Shown here: positions 18,432 through 29,509 of the stretch, one piece after another
Layout: the number at the start of each line of letters is the position of its first letter
Numbering within the stretch: position 1 is the first letter of the stretch
Source: Tritrichomonas foetus
Taxonomy: Eukaryota; Parabasalia; Tritrichomonadida; Tritrichomonadidae
Assembly: GCA_001839685.1 (NCBI GenBank)
Contig: MLAK01001293.1
Location: 50,401-97,098, forward strand
Length of the DNA stretch: 46,698 bases
Direction: 5' to 3'
Notes under the pieces: model-generated
Told to the model about the DNA's origin: nothing
Seen by the model: only the letters and a program-made list of their open reading frames with translations
The model's database searches: none
Position numbers and translations under genes: made by a program

Positions 18432-20029
18432 GTATGGAGACCGTTTATATTCCGATGATATTTATTTGGTCAATCATTGTGTGAATTTGTGTTAAGAAAT
18501 TAATTCAGTTATTTTCTATGTTTATTTGGCTGTGTGAATATTCGTTCAAAGATGGTAATTAAATTTCTGCATCACGAATAATTTTTTTGGAAATATTTAA
18601 CAAATATCCAAAAATATTTATGATTTCACCAACAGAATTTAATCTTCTATTCATAGAAGCCTAATTTGAACAATCGTTTATAATACATTGGAGAATTTTC
18701 AGGTGCATAACAATAGTCATAAACTTTATAAATTATTATTTTGAGTAAATTGTGTCTTTTACGACTAATCCAAAAGAAATATTTCCGATTGAGAATAAGT
18801 TCGGAGTTGCTTGTCAAATTTCATGATCTTAATTAAAACTCATATATTTGTACATATTTGTTTGACTCTTTTGTGATTTTGAGATTTCGACGCATCAAAA
18901 TTATAGTTATTTTTTTGAGATAAGCTTTATTTTAGAAAGAAATCATAAATATTACTTATGTTATTGTTCCTCAAAACTTAGACACTATTCAAGAGAATGA
19001 GTCATTATTTTTTAACAATTAGATTACCAAAGAATTTGTTTTGAGATCAAATTTACTTTCAAATATTGTACAGACAGAATTAAATACTTCTTAGTAAGAA
19101 GTTCTTTTGTTGTATTATTGCATTTTTCAGATATATTTGGTGAGATTATTATTGTGAAAACATAGTCCTTAATAATAAACCCAAAATAACTGTATAAATA
19201 TTGTTTTTAACTCTATTTATTTATTATTCACACTGAATAATTCGGTTTTCAAAATGATCTAACTTTATTAGATTCATGGAGATTCACTTTTTACAATATT
19301 TCATGTGAGCTTTTGGTTTTATCTAAAGAATATAAGCCAACTCCTTTTCCCCGATTGTTACCAACTCCAATATTTCCGATAAACGCATTTAGTGACTTTC
19401 TTTGAATTTTTTTCACCTCTCAATGCCAAATATTTTATCGAGATGATAAATTGAATTTAGCTATAATACATAATTTGAAACATTCGGATGAAACTTTCCC
19501 TCTCTCATTTGGAAATCAATGCGTGGGAAAATGATTGGCGATTTTGGAATTTATTCTTTGAATTTTATCTTTTAAACGAAAAATAAAATTTTTATTGAGA
19601 TATTCTATGAATACCAATAAATGTTCAGAAAATACAGAATTTTTTGAATAATTAATTGATAAAAAATAAAATCATCTCTATCAAATAATTTTATTTGCTG
19701 GAAAATTCATTTCAATTTTAAATACACTCAAATATGGCTAAAGTGGAAAGAATTGAATAAGCAATAAGTTTTTTATTTCAATTTTCAAATCATAATTTGA
19801 ATTGAAATAGCTACATTTTGAATCATAATTTATACTGCTATTTAAATTATTCTGATGTTTATTCAATTTACCCAAATATTCATAGCGGATTTAAAATAAT
19901 TTTCATCTGGTCGAATTCCTTATTTTTTAAAAAGTTGTCATTTTCAAATTTTCGATTAATCAGTCATAATTCATTGAAAATATTTAAAATTTCAAAAAAA
20001 AATTAAACATTCTTGATCCAGTTAGTCAC
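18432..20029. other. 1.6 kb gene-free spacer between divergent genes
   Basis: AT-rich sequence separating the Sec16-like gene (-) from the CK1-like gene (+). No exact ACTTTTTGA copy is present; TTAAAAAGT near 19928 is one base off. The short frame at 19818-20006 is composed of random-looking Phe/Ile/Asn/Ser residues and is not supported. No tRNA, repeat or hairpin of note was seen. Confidence 0.5.
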
Positions 20030-21073
20030 ATGAAAAGCAAAGAAGTTCAATATAGATACCAAGTACAAGAGGTTATTGGCTCTGGATCTCACGGACGGAT
20101 TCTTGCGGCCGAAAACCAAGAAGCTCACGAGTCTGTTGCGATTAAAACACAAAGACAGCATCATTCCATACTTCAAAAGGAAGCAAAAATATATAAAAAA
20201 TTGTTGGGAGCCCCAGGGTTTCCTGTATGCAAACAGCTTATTTCAGAAAAGGGAACAGAGAGTCTTGTGATGGAACTCCTCGGCCATAATTTATCACAAT
20301 TATTACGAGAAGCAGGCAGTGGACATTTTTCCCTCAAGACAACATTAATGATAGCAGACCAGATGCTGATCCGACTCCAATACCTTCATACAAAAGGATA
20401 TGTGCATTGTGATATTAAACCCGAGAATATTGTTGTTGGAAAATTGCTGAAGGCAAATCAATTCTTTTTAATTGATATGGGATTAGCGACCAGATATATT
20501 AACAAAAAGTCGGGTGAGCATGTATCTTTTTCTGACAAGTGTAATTTTAATGGCACTCCTAAATATGCTTCATGTAATGCACACAGAGGTCTTCGTTTAT
20601 CCAGAAGAGACGATTTAGAAAGCTTAGGATACACTTTAATATATCTTTTAACAGGATCTCTTCCATGGGCCACTTTTTCAAATTCAAAAGATATAATGTA
20701 CTGTAAGATGAATACATCGGTTAAATATCTCTGTGATGGCCTTCCAGAAGAATTTGAAATTTTTATGAATTCTGTAAAATGTCTGGGATTTTCTGATGAA
20801 CCAGATTATAATCATTATCGAGAGATTTTCAGAAAGTTGTTCATCAGAAGAAAATTCATTTATGATTATGCCTTTGATTGGTCAAAGTCTTTAATTGCTA
20901 AATCTTATACTACAACTGGAACAATTGGAAATTCAATTCTCTTTGATGATAAATCAATTAATAAGAATGTCATCGCTAATACTGTTATCGATAAAAATTG
21001 TCCTCACAATTTATGTAAGAAAGCTCCAAACAATATTACAAGGAAACATAGACTTCTTATTTATCCATCATGA
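20030..21073 (+). CDS. CK1-family protein kinase with DMG in place of DFG
   Basis: 347 aa serine/threonine kinase. Glycine loop GSGSHG at 17-22; ATP-binding lysine K39 in VAIK; catalytic loop HCDIKPEN at 126-133, with Cys in place of the usual Arg of HRD and D128 as catalytic base. The metal-binding motif is DMG at 149-151 instead of DFG. The segment GTPKYAS, then RRDDLESLGY and LPW, is the signature of the casein kinase 1 group, which lacks the APE motif. All catalytic residues are present, so activity is expected. Loss of the HRD arginine fits a kinase not controlled by activation-loop phosphorylation. The C-terminal 60 residues are Asn/Lys-rich and uninformative. Confidence 0.92.
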   Translation: MKSKEVQYRYQVQEVIGSGSHGRILAAENQEAHESVAIKTQRQHHSILQKEAKIYKKLLGAPGFPVCKQLISEKGTESLVMELLGHNLSQLLREAGSGHFSLKTTLMIADQMLIRLQYLHTKGYVHCDIKPENIVVGKLLKANQFFLIDMGLATRYINKKSGEHVSFSDKCNFNGTPKYASCNAHRGLRLSRRDDLESLGYTLIYLLTGSLPWATFSNSKDIMYCKMNTSVKYLCDGLPEEFEIFMNSVKCLGFSDEPDYNHYREIFRKLFIRRKFIYDYAFDWSKSLIAKSYTTTGTIGNSILFDDKSINKNVIANTVIDKNCPHNLCKKAPNNITRKHRLLIYPS

Positions 21074-21406
21074 AAAAAAAATGTTCATATATTGTAATAG
21101 GAGCTATGCGTTTGTTATTTGATTTTCACTTTTTTGTTGTTTATTTGATAAAAATAGAACTTTCCCTCATTTTATTTCTTTTTTTCTTTTTCATCTTCAT
21201 TCCTTCTTGTTACTATATGAAACAAAAATGAAACGGCAAGCTTAGTAATATTTATGCATTCAGGAAATTAGACCAATAATATATATTACTAAATTCAAAA
21301 AGGCATATTAACATTTTTTAATTAACAAACAAAAAGGTTTTTTTCATGTTCATGCAGAACATTCATATCATTCACATGGATGGGTAATTTATGATTCTCG
21401 GTAATT
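21074..21406. other. Short 3' spacer between convergent genes
   Basis: 333 bases between the CK1-like stop (TGA then a run of A) and the stop of the minus-strand 209-aa gene. It has T-rich runs (TTTTTCTTTTTC near 21180) and nothing that supports a gene. Confidence 0.5.
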
Positions 21407-22036
21407 TCATAAAAATAATTTTAAAGTGTTACAAGTTTTTATGAGTAACTGATTAATATAATCAATTTGAAAGTTTTCATTCAGTAAATAATCGATGTTT
21501 TTCGAATAAATCATAAATTGACGTGAAAGACTGTCTGGAGCAGAATTTAAATACAGACGTGACATTTGATAAACTGTTTGGTATTGGTTATTAATTTTTT
21601 GGAGATTTTCAATATTATACTGATCGGGAGAAAATTCATTCAAATAATTTAGTAAAGCTTTAAAGTTTTCATGAATGAAAGAAATGTTTTCTTGATTTTT
21701 TTGATCATTAAATTTTAATGATTGTATATATCTAATATATCCAGATATTTTCGATAAGTGAAAGTTAAACTTATCACTAAAAGATGAATCAATTCTAAGT
21801 TCGTTGATATTTTCAAATATTCCAATTAATTCACTGATTAAATTCTTTGGAACGATTTCATTATGACTTAAATGTTTTGATAGAGCATTTGTAGAATTTA
21901 AAATTTGCTCAAAATTAATGTTAACAGTCTTAGATTGAATATAATTACGAACAGTTTTATTTGAAAAAATTGCTGAAATGGTTTTCATGTATGAGCTTAA
22001 TGCTTGATAGACCTGGAAATTATGTTCGCGGATCAT
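21407..22036 (-). CDS. Hypothetical helical protein, 209 aa
   Basis: I do not recognise this protein. It is 209 aa, without signal peptide or membrane segment, and predominantly helical in character with spaced Leu/Ile/Phe residues and many Asn, Gln and Ser. The start (ATG at 22036) is the first in frame. The gene points away from TOR across a 243-base shared spacer. The length of the frame, its natural amino-acid mix and its position behind a plausible promoter favour a real gene, but there is no homology argument. Confidence 0.6.
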   Translation of the reverse strand: MIREHNFQVYQALSSYMKTISAIFSNKTVRNYIQSKTVNINFEQILNSTNALSKHLSHNEIVPKNLISELIGIFENINELRIDSSFSDKFNFHLSKISGYIRYIQSLKFNDQKNQENISFIHENFKALLNYLNEFSPDQYNIENLQKINNQYQTVYQMSRLYLNSAPDSLSRQFMIYSKNIDYLLNENFQIDYINQLLIKTCNTLKLFL

Positions 22037-22279
22037 ATGTTATTTTTCCTTAGGTCAGTTATTCCAAAATTTTGATCCACTTTTTCAAAATTTTCTTTGA
22101 CCACATAAATATAGAATTTATTTTTTATATCAAAGCAGCTTTAAAAATATATATATATATTATATATAAAGGTGAAAACACTATCAATCAGGTCAATAAG
22201 TCATATTGAAATCTTTACATCTGTCGACACAAGGTCAAATTAAGGGCAATTTAAATAAAGCTTTTAAAATAAAAATTCG
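22037..22279. promoter_or_regulatory. Shared divergent promoter region of the 209-aa gene and TOR
   Basis: A 243-base spacer between two diverging starts. It contains ACTTTTTCA at 22079-22087 (one base off the recurrent motif), an AT dinucleotide tract at about 22147-22168, and AAGGTCAAA at 22231-22239, 41 bases before the TOR ATG. Its function as a promoter follows from the arrangement; no element is proven. Confidence 0.45.
22147..22168. repeat. (AT)n microsatellite
   Basis: About eleven AT dinucleotides with one phase break, in the divergent spacer upstream of TOR. It could ease DNA melting or simply be a replication-slippage tract. Confidence 0.85.
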
Positions 22280-25200
22280 ATGAAAATCACAGAACTTGCT
22301 ATTCCCCGCACATGCGCCGAAATGCAGCAAGTTTTCGAATCTTACTATTACAGTTTTTACCTCGAAATGGTTCGAATGAGTAATTCTAATTTAAATGCAT
22401 ATGTCGATTCGTTTATTGAGACACTTGTAGTACTCTCGAAAAATCCGCCGTCCTCACCAAACGTAATTCGTGCCGCAATGGGCATTGTTGCCCTCCATCG
22501 CTTCGGATATCACAAATTCCAAGTTTTAGCCAATATTTTCGATCGCCTCCTTCCGCAAATTGATATTGAATACGTCAGATTTTTGAGTTGGTGTGCTGGC
22601 CGTTTAATCCATCACCCAGATATCGAACAAGCGCGTTATGTCACACATTTATTCGATCGATGTGTTGGATGGTCTCGCGCGAAAGGAAGAAGGGCGAGAC
22701 CACTTGCAGCAGCATGTTTACTTACAGCATTATCAACAAATGCAGGATCATCTGTTGTTGTATTCTTTCCGACTTTACAATCAATTATTTGGCTTTTAGT
22801 TTCACACCAATCTACTCAAGTTTTAAGGGCAACAGCTGATGCAATTGCTATGTATACTCGTGCTGTTGTCCGCTATTGCCGTAGTGACTTAGAAGCGTAT
22901 TTAGATTTTTTAGCGAAACTCTGCATGAAACTTTTATATTTTGGAGCTCCTTTAAGAGAATATGCAGCCTTGATTTTATTTGAGCAATTAATTAATGGAT
23001 GTCCAGATTATTTCCTATCACAAATGTTAAACTTATATTCTGCCATTACTGACGCAACTGCTGATGAACCTATGCTTGTATATGGCGCATCTTTTGTAAC
23101 TATTGCAGCTTTATCACAAGTTGATTCGAAATTGTTCATTGATAACATTGCAGATGATTTGTTTTCTAAAGCAAATATTGTTCTTTTTGAATTTCCTAAA
23201 GAAGTAGTTGATTCACTTGCTCTTCTTTGTAAAACTGTTCCAGATTTTATGGAAACAAAACTTGATGAATTAAAAGAATTCGCTACAGAACTTGTAAGTG
23301 AACCTGATAATGATTTTACTTTACTAACTGCAATTTTAAATCAATTTTCTGAACGTTGTTTACCAATTGATGAAGAATTAATTAAAAAATTAATTACCGT
23401 TCCAATGACTCAAAACTACCTTCAATTTTTCGTTTCTTTAGCAAATACAAAAGATGCTATGTCTCTTGAAATTATTACTCTTCTGATTCATCGAATTACT
23501 AATGAATTACACACGGATCATCCAAATGTTGCTTTAAATTTATTATCAATGCTACCGCAACATTGTTTAATTAATCCCGAAAAGCTTTTGAATGAAGTTA
23601 TGGCACTTTCTTTATCGACATCCGACTATACACGCTCTATTTCACCTAGAGCTATTTTTAGTATTGCTAAAAAGAGTGAAACTATCAAAACTGATGATAT
23701 TCTTAAAAAACTTATCCAATTAGCTATTTTCGATAAATCTGCATCAGTTCGTTCATCAATTCTCAAAGTTATTCAAAATAATTGTAGTGAACAATTAGCT
23801 TCACCTGAATATATCAGAAAACTCCAAATTTTTATCAATGATGATGCTGTTACAGGACGAAATACCACTTTTCGAATCTTAGCTAATATTGCAAAATTAA
23901 ATCCATTAGCAGTAACTTCATTAACTAGAAATGCCGTACTTGATTGCTTTTTCTACATACGACATGCACCAAATATCCGACAAAGAGCTCGATATCTTGA
24001 AACTTTACCAGATATTATAAAAGCTTCAGCATCAACAATTAAAGCCTATTCAGGTGGTTTTATGGATATTGCCTTGACTCTTCTAATCCAATGTAATTCA
24101 CCAAATCAAAAATATGTTAATTTCATGGAAGAAGATGCTGTGAATTTAATTTTAATTGGTGTTATGGATTCCCTTTCACTTTTAGCACCATTGGATCCTA
24201 AAATGGTGGCACATTATGGAGATGTGTTAATTCCAATTATTTGTGATATTTTATTGAATCGAAATTATCGTCTTTTGTCTTTATCTATTTTACAATTATT
24301 TTTTACTCTTTTAACTGCACCTGGTTCAGATTTATCCTATAGAATAAAAACGCCCATGATTATGTCTGCATGCTCAACATTTCTTGCAAAAACGCATTCA
24401 AGAAAAGCGAGAATGGCGACCTTAAAAGTTTTAGGAGCCATTGGTGTTCTTGAGGTTCATCAAAAACCACCACCAACATCATGTGAATCTCCTGAAAATA
24501 TAGATGATAAACTTGCAAGACAGTTTTTCCATCCAACAAGAGATTCTGAAGGTGAAATTGATGATTCCCTTCTTCTTAGAGATTCTACAGTTGAACAATA
24601 TTTTGCTTCATTTGCAGCATCATCTTTACTTTCAATTTTTAGAGATGAAAATTTGAAAGAATTTTATGTTGATGTTGTTCAAGCGCTTGTTCAAGTTCTT
24701 CATTTTCCTCGTATGTTTATGCTTATTTACTTTGATTCTTTTGTTTCAAGGCTCTTGGAAGTTATCGAAGCAGCAGACGATGATGAAATTAAGGAATATT
24801 TGCCATTATTTACTCAATTAGTCGAAAATTCAACTCATAATACTTCACCATTCTTAAAAAGATCATTAGCAATGATTCACAATCGATTTTGTAACAAATT
24901 AGCGATTCAATTTTTGGATTTAATTCTTGCTTTCTTATACTCAATCAGAGATGGATTTTCTCCTTATGCATCTGATACTATTCAATTATTAGTTACCTGT
25001 TTAGATGAATGTAAAACAGCCAAAGAACAAGAATCAAAACGATGTTTAAGTGCTTTTTCAATCCTTGGTGTTTATGCAATTGAACTTTTGTATATCATCA
25101 TTCCATTTATTTGTAATGCAATTCTTTGTGAACAAACATTAAGCGGTGTTAGGATAGCTGCTATTGAAACACTTTGTGAACTCATTAAAACTGTTGACAC

Positions 25201-28200
25201 CTATCAATATCTTGGGCCAATCATTCGTGCTGTTACGTTTGGTTTATATTATGAAGATCAAGTTACCAGAAATGCAAGTTATGAATTACTTTATACTTTA
25301 TTTAAATCACAAGGAGCTAATTTCTTAAATTCAAGTGAACCTCTAATTGAAGCCCTAAAGAAATCAAATATGATCACACCATATCTTGAAACACTCATCG
25401 AAGAAGCCACAAAGCAAGCAGAAGCTGGAGGAATTATTAAATTCCGCCCAATTGCAGCACCAAAAAGAAGACCTTATTATAACCCGCATGATCCAAGCAA
25501 TAGAAAGCATCAATACAGTGAAGAAGCAATCCTTGCAAAGATTCATACCCCAACAATTGGTGTTGGCCGTCATATGGAACAATGGATGCGATCTTTAATG
25601 CTTGCTATTATCTCAAACTCACCATCAGATCAAATTCGAGCTTGCACAACATTAGCTACTTCACATTATCCACTTGCATTGAAATTATTTAATGCTGCTT
25701 TCTTAAGTTGTTGGATGAAAACTTCTGAAAATGGTAGAAATACTATTGTAGATGCAATTAAAGAGTTATTACAAGCAAATGATAATTATGAATCTGTTAT
25801 GAGAGAAATATTAGGATTATTAGTCTTCATGGATAAAATTGAAAAGCCACTAAATATTGCACCAGAAGTCATAGTGAGTGCTTCAATTAGATATGGTGGT
25901 GTTGCCTATGCTCTTCATATTCAACAACAACTGTTTGAAAAACATCCAGATAATGCACAAGTAATTAGTACTTTAATTGATATTTTTGTGCAACTTCAAG
26001 ACTGGCCAAATGCAATTGGATTATGGAAGAAATGTCAAGAAAAAGATCCTTCATTAAATAAACCAGAAGTTTTATCACGACTTCGCATGTGGGATCAAGT
26101 TGAGCCGACTTTTAGAGAAAGATTTAATCGAACTAAAGATTTTGATTCTTTTTATGGCCTTTCACAATCTCTTTCAGCAATGGCAATGTGGCCACAATTA
26201 ATTAACTTCATTGAAGTTTTCAAAATACTTCGTTCACATCAAAAACGTGCTGTTTCAATCTTCTTTAGTGAAGCTGCTTTGCATGTTGGAAGATGGGATA
26301 TCCTTGAAGAAACATTAAAATACTCACCAGATGATTCAACAAGAGGAAATGCATTAAAAGCACTGAATGCGATTCATAAAAAAGATGTTAAAACTGTTGA
26401 TGAATGTATTTTACGTGGCTTCTCTTTGCTTGCATCTAAACCAATCACATTTTGGGCAGATAATCAACGAGTTCATCCTGAAACAATGCAAGCTGCCCAA
26501 GAACTTGTTGAGATTAGTGAAATGAGAAGCTGGTTGACTGGGCAAGCTGATACTGCAGATTTAGACGAAGTTTGGAACGAAAGATTGAATACTGCACCAA
26601 GAGACTTTGATTTGTGGTTCCATTTGATTGCAAATCGTGTTAGAATTACTGATGTTCGCGATGACAATTTAATTAAGTTCTTTGCATTAAAATCTGCAAC
26701 ATTAGGAACTAAAATTCACATTAATGCATTTGAATTACTATTCCCAGAATTCAATTTTGACACTGCCCCTGATTTACATAAAATTTGTTATGTTGTTGCA
26801 CATTGGAACATTGGAGAAAAACATCGAGCACTCAGTGAAATGGAAAAATTGACCCATATTGTAAATGAACCTTTGAAATCTCGTTGCCATTTCTTATATT
26901 CAAGTTGGTTGCTTGAAAATGACGAAGTTTCGATTGACGATCTTAAAAAAGCTTATGACCATCTTCGTGTTGTTGTTCAAGAGTTTGATGAACATCCAAG
27001 AGAACAGAAATCATCATTTAATAGAAGGTACCAACAATTAACAATTGATTTGAATTCCCCAGAAGTGGTGAAAAAAGTTCAACAAGCTTCCGAAAATTGT
27101 GGTTCATTAATTCTACCATCGCAGATTTTGAAAGAATTAACAACTGATCAAATGGTTGTTGAATTAATGCGAAAATGGAGTGATGTTAATGCTTCTTTAA
27201 TTTCTTTAGATCCTAGTTATTTAGCTGATTATGTAACTAATGCCATTAATGCATTAACAACTTGCGCCAAACTTTCACCATCTTTCCCAGATGTTGTTCA
27301 GTTGTTAAACATTTTCTTTGAGCATGCCAATGAAGAAGCCATCTTTCACTCAACTGCTTCATTCATTTGTGAACTTCAACCAAAATTACTCATCCAAGCA
27401 ACGCCACAACTTCTTATTCAACTTAGTCATCAATCTGAAGAAGTTGCAAGTTTTGTTCATCGTACTGTTCTTGATTTATTAAATGATCATTATCATGCAT
27501 TGATTTTCTCTGTGATCGTTATGAAGAAATCCACAAATAAAGCACGTGGAACTGCGGCTAAGAAAATTCTTGAAGAATTTTCTTCAAATAAACCAAAAGT
27601 TTATGCCGAAGTTGAACTCATTCGAAAATCAATGCTTATGGCAGCAGTTACATGGAATGAAAGAGTTCTTCAATATATTACTGATGCTTTTGATCATTTC
27701 CAACGAAATAGAATTGACAGAATGCTTGCCTCGCTTGCATCAATTTTAGAACTTGTTAAGAAACCGAAATGTGAAATGCATCATCAATTTTTGAATCTTT
27801 TCTCGAAGAACATGCAATCACTTGATCAGATTTTAAGAATTTTTAATCGAAGAAATAAGAATAGTATGGCGCAACTTTCACAATGGTGTAAGAATATGCA
27901 AGATTTAATTGGAGAAGAACTCAAACGTATTAGAATGATCCAATTATCTTCAATTTCACATGAATTATGTGAAAGAACTGGTTTCTTTATGGCTGTACCT
28001 GGAACTTATAAACCATCAAAGGCAGTTAATCATATTATGTATTTTGTTGGTCAACTTTCGGTTTATATGTCTAAACAACAGCCGAAAGATGTAATTGTTC
28101 GTGGTGAAGATGGAAACTTTTATCAATACTTACTAAAAGGTCACGAAGATTTGAGACTTGATGAAAGAATTATGCAATTCTTTAGATTAATTAATTCATT

Positions 28201-29143
28201 AATTATGAAAGCATCGGTCTTCCAGCAAAATATGATTCAAACAATGGGTGTTATTCCATTAAGTTTACAACATGGCTTAGTCCAATGGGTGCCTGGTACA
28301 GAAACACTTCGTGCTGTTGTTGAACAAATGAGGAAACTTCATAACCGTGATCCGATGGAAGAATATAACTTATCTGAAAACTATTCAGATGTTTCAATTG
28401 ATTTATTGATGCCTGTTCAAAAGATGCAAATCATTAAAAAGATCTTCCAAGAAGTTCCTGATACTGATATTTCTGACTTCTTTTGGCTTAAAGCTGCTAA
28501 TGCTGAAATGTGGATGAAACAAACTCGAACGTTTGCAATTTCGAGTGGAATGACATCTATTGTTGGTTATATTATCGGACTTGGCGATCGCCATCCATCC
28601 AATCTCTTGATTGATAGATTTACTGGGAAAGTGATTCATATTGACTTTGGTGACTGTTTTGAAAGAGCATCAAGAAGAGTTTTACTTCCAGAAGTTGTTC
28701 CATTTAGACTCACAAGAATGATGGCTAAAGCTATGGGACCAACCGGCGTTGATGGAAACTTCAGAACAAGTTTTGTTAATATGAGTCAACTTCTTCGAGA
28801 AAACAAGCGAGTTTTGGTTATGGTTCTTTCAACTTTTGTACATGAACCTTTAATTGATCCAGATATTGAAGAAGATAAAAAAGCAGCCAAAAATGCACCA
28901 CAGGCAATTGTAATGAAAGGAAAAACTGAAAGCTTTGCTGGAAAATCTTTCCATCCAGCAGAAGAAGCTGGAATCCAATCAAGTGTCGAAATGAGAAAAA
29001 GAGTCATTCAAAAACTTACTGGAAATGACTTTGGTGATGAATCAAAACTTTCTATTGAAGATCAAGCTACACTATTGATCAAAACGGCTACAGATCCATA
29101 TGTGTTAAGTAGAATGTATAGTGGATGGTGTCCATTTTGGTAA
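22280..29143 (+). CDS. TOR: Target of rapamycin (TOR) kinase
   Basis: 2287 aa PIKK-family kinase controlling growth in response to nutrients. HEAT repeats fill residues 1 to about 1080 and the FAT region about 1200-1740. A divergent FRB segment starts at ELIRKSMLM (about 1779). TOR-type AVPGTY begins at 1905. The kinase domain has KGHEDLRLDERIMQFF (about 1952), the catalytic GLGDRHPSN (D2103, N2108) and HIDFGD (D2122). The last residues, SGWCPFW, are the TOR form of FATC; ATM, ATR and DNA-PK differ there, so TOR is secure. It is somewhat shorter than human (2549) and yeast (about 2470) TOR. The positions that bind FKBP12-rapamycin do not look conserved. Stop context is TAAAA. Confidence 0.97.
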   Translation: MKITELAIPRTCAEMQQVFESYYYSFYLEMVRMSNSNLNAYVDSFIETLVVLSKNPPSSPNVIRAAMGIVALHRFGYHKFQVLANIFDRLLPQIDIEYVRFLSWCAGRLIHHPDIEQARYVTHLFDRCVGWSRAKGRRARPLAAACLLTALSTNAGSSVVVFFPTLQSIIWLLVSHQSTQVLRATADAIAMYTRAVVRYCRSDLEAYLDFLAKLCMKLLYFGAPLREYAALILFEQLINGCPDYFLSQMLNLYSAITDATADEPMLVYGASFVTIAALSQVDSKLFIDNIADDLFSKANIVLFEFPKEVVDSLALLCKTVPDFMETKLDELKEFATELVSEPDNDFTLLTAILNQFSERCLPIDEELIKKLITVPMTQNYLQFFVSLANTKDAMSLEIITLLIHRITNELHTDHPNVALNLLSMLPQHCLINPEKLLNEVMALSLSTSDYTRSISPRAIFSIAKKSETIKTDDILKKLIQLAIFDKSASVRSSILKVIQNNCSEQLASPEYIRKLQIFINDDAVTGRNTTFRILANIAKLNPLAVTSLTRNAVLDCFFYIRHAPNIRQRARYLETLPDIIKASASTIKAYSGGFMDIALTLLIQCNSPNQKYVNFMEEDAVNLILIGVMDSLSLLAPLDPKMVAHYGDVLIPIICDILLNRNYRLLSLSILQLFFTLLTAPGSDLSYRIKTPMIMSACSTFLAKTHSRKARMATLKVLGAIGVLEVHQKPPPTSCESPENIDDKLARQFFHPTRDSEGEIDDSLLLRDSTVEQYFASFAASSLLSIFRDENLKEFYVDVVQALVQVLHFPRMFMLIYFDSFVSRLLEVIEAADDDEIKEYLPLFTQLVENSTHNTSPFLKRSLAMIHNRFCNKLAIQFLDLILAFLYSIRDGFSPYASDTIQLLVTCLDECKTAKEQESKRCLSAFSILGVYAIELLYIIIPFICNAILCEQTLSGVRIAAIETLCELIKTVDTYQYLGPIIRAVTFGLYYEDQVTRNASYELLYTLFKSQGANFLNSSEPLIEALKKSNMITPYLETLIEEATKQAEAGGIIKFRPIAAPKRRPYYNPHDPSNRKHQYSEEAILAKIHTPTIGVGRHMEQWMRSLMLAIISNSPSDQIRACTTLATSHYPLALKLFNAAFLSCWMKTSENGRNTIVDAIKELLQANDNYESVMREILGLLVFMDKIEKPLNIAPEVIVSASIRYGGVAYALHIQQQLFEKHPDNAQVISTLIDIFVQLQDWPNAIGLWKKCQEKDPSLNKPEVLSRLRMWDQVEPTFRERFNRTKDFDSFYGLSQSLSAMAMWPQLINFIEVFKILRSHQKRAVSIFFSEAALHVGRWDILEETLKYSPDDSTRGNALKALNAIHKKDVKTVDECILRGFSLLASKPITFWADNQRVHPETMQAAQELVEISEMRSWLTGQADTADLDEVWNERLNTAPRDFDLWFHLIANRVRITDVRDDNLIKFFALKSATLGTKIHINAFELLFPEFNFDTAPDLHKICYVVAHWNIGEKHRALSEMEKLTHIVNEPLKSRCHFLYSSWLLENDEVSIDDLKKAYDHLRVVVQEFDEHPREQKSSFNRRYQQLTIDLNSPEVVKKVQQASENCGSLILPSQILKELTTDQMVVELMRKWSDVNASLISLDPSYLADYVTNAINALTTCAKLSPSFPDVVQLLNIFFEHANEEAIFHSTASFICELQPKLLIQATPQLLIQLSHQSEEVASFVHRTVLDLLNDHYHALIFSVIVMKKSTNKARGTAAKKILEEFSSNKPKVYAEVELIRKSMLMAAVTWNERVLQYITDAFDHFQRNRIDRMLASLASILELVKKPKCEMHHQFLNLFSKNMQSLDQILRIFNRRNKNSMAQLSQWCKNMQDLIGEELKRIRMIQLSSISHELCERTGFFMAVPGTYKPSKAVNHIMYFVGQLSVYMSKQQPKDVIVRGEDGNFYQYLLKGHEDLRLDERIMQFFRLINSLIMKASVFQQNMIQTMGVIPLSLQHGLVQWVPGTETLRAVVEQMRKLHNRDPMEEYNLSENYSDVSIDLLMPVQKMQIIKKIFQEVPDTDISDFFWLKAANAEMWMKQTRTFAISSGMTSIVGYIIGLGDRHPSNLLIDRFTGKVIHIDFGDCFERASRRVLLPEVVPFRLTRMMAKAMGPTGVDGNFRTSFVNMSQLLRENKRVLVMVLSTFVHEPLIDPDIEEDKKAAKNAPQAIVMKGKTESFAGKSFHPAEEAGIQSSVEMRKRVIQKLTGNDFGDESKLSIEDQATLLIKTATDPYVLSRMYSGWCPFW

Positions 29144-29509
29144 AATGTTTATCTTGATACAATGTTACATTAATTTCACTGTCTGATTTACTGAAAATTA
29201 ACCTGGTCATGATGTGAATTAATTGAAGCCAATTCTCTTTTGAACTGTATAGAAATTGTGAAAAATGCGTTTACAGATTTAAAAAAGCAATTCTTGTATA
29301 GATTTATATTGTATTAATTATAAAATAAAGAAATTATATTTCACTTTATGATTTTTGAATTTTACATTTCTAAAAAAAAAAAAAAAAGAAAAGAAAGAAA
29401 GAAAGATAAGAAAAATTATCATCCAAACAATTATCATTTATAGAATACACACATATTTAATCTATACAAATCAATAATCATTAATAATAATAGGAAGAAT
29501 CTTGATCGC
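29144..29509. other. Spacer between convergent genes with a purine microsatellite
   Basis: 366 bases between the stops of TOR (+) and the 1041-aa gene (-). The only structure is the A-rich/GAAA tract at 29372-29415; no gene or RNA is seen. Confidence 0.5.
29372..29415 (+). repeat. A16 followed by (GAAA)n purine tract
   Basis: A run of 16 A is followed by imperfect GAAA units. It is 230 bases past the TOR stop, so it is not a tail copied from that message. A simple microsatellite is the plain reading. Confidence 0.85.

Noticed and set aside
29372..29415. A16 tract considered as a second retrocopy tail
   Set aside because: It lies 230 bases past the TOR stop, grades into GAAA repeats, and TOR has no decay; a microsatellite is simpler.
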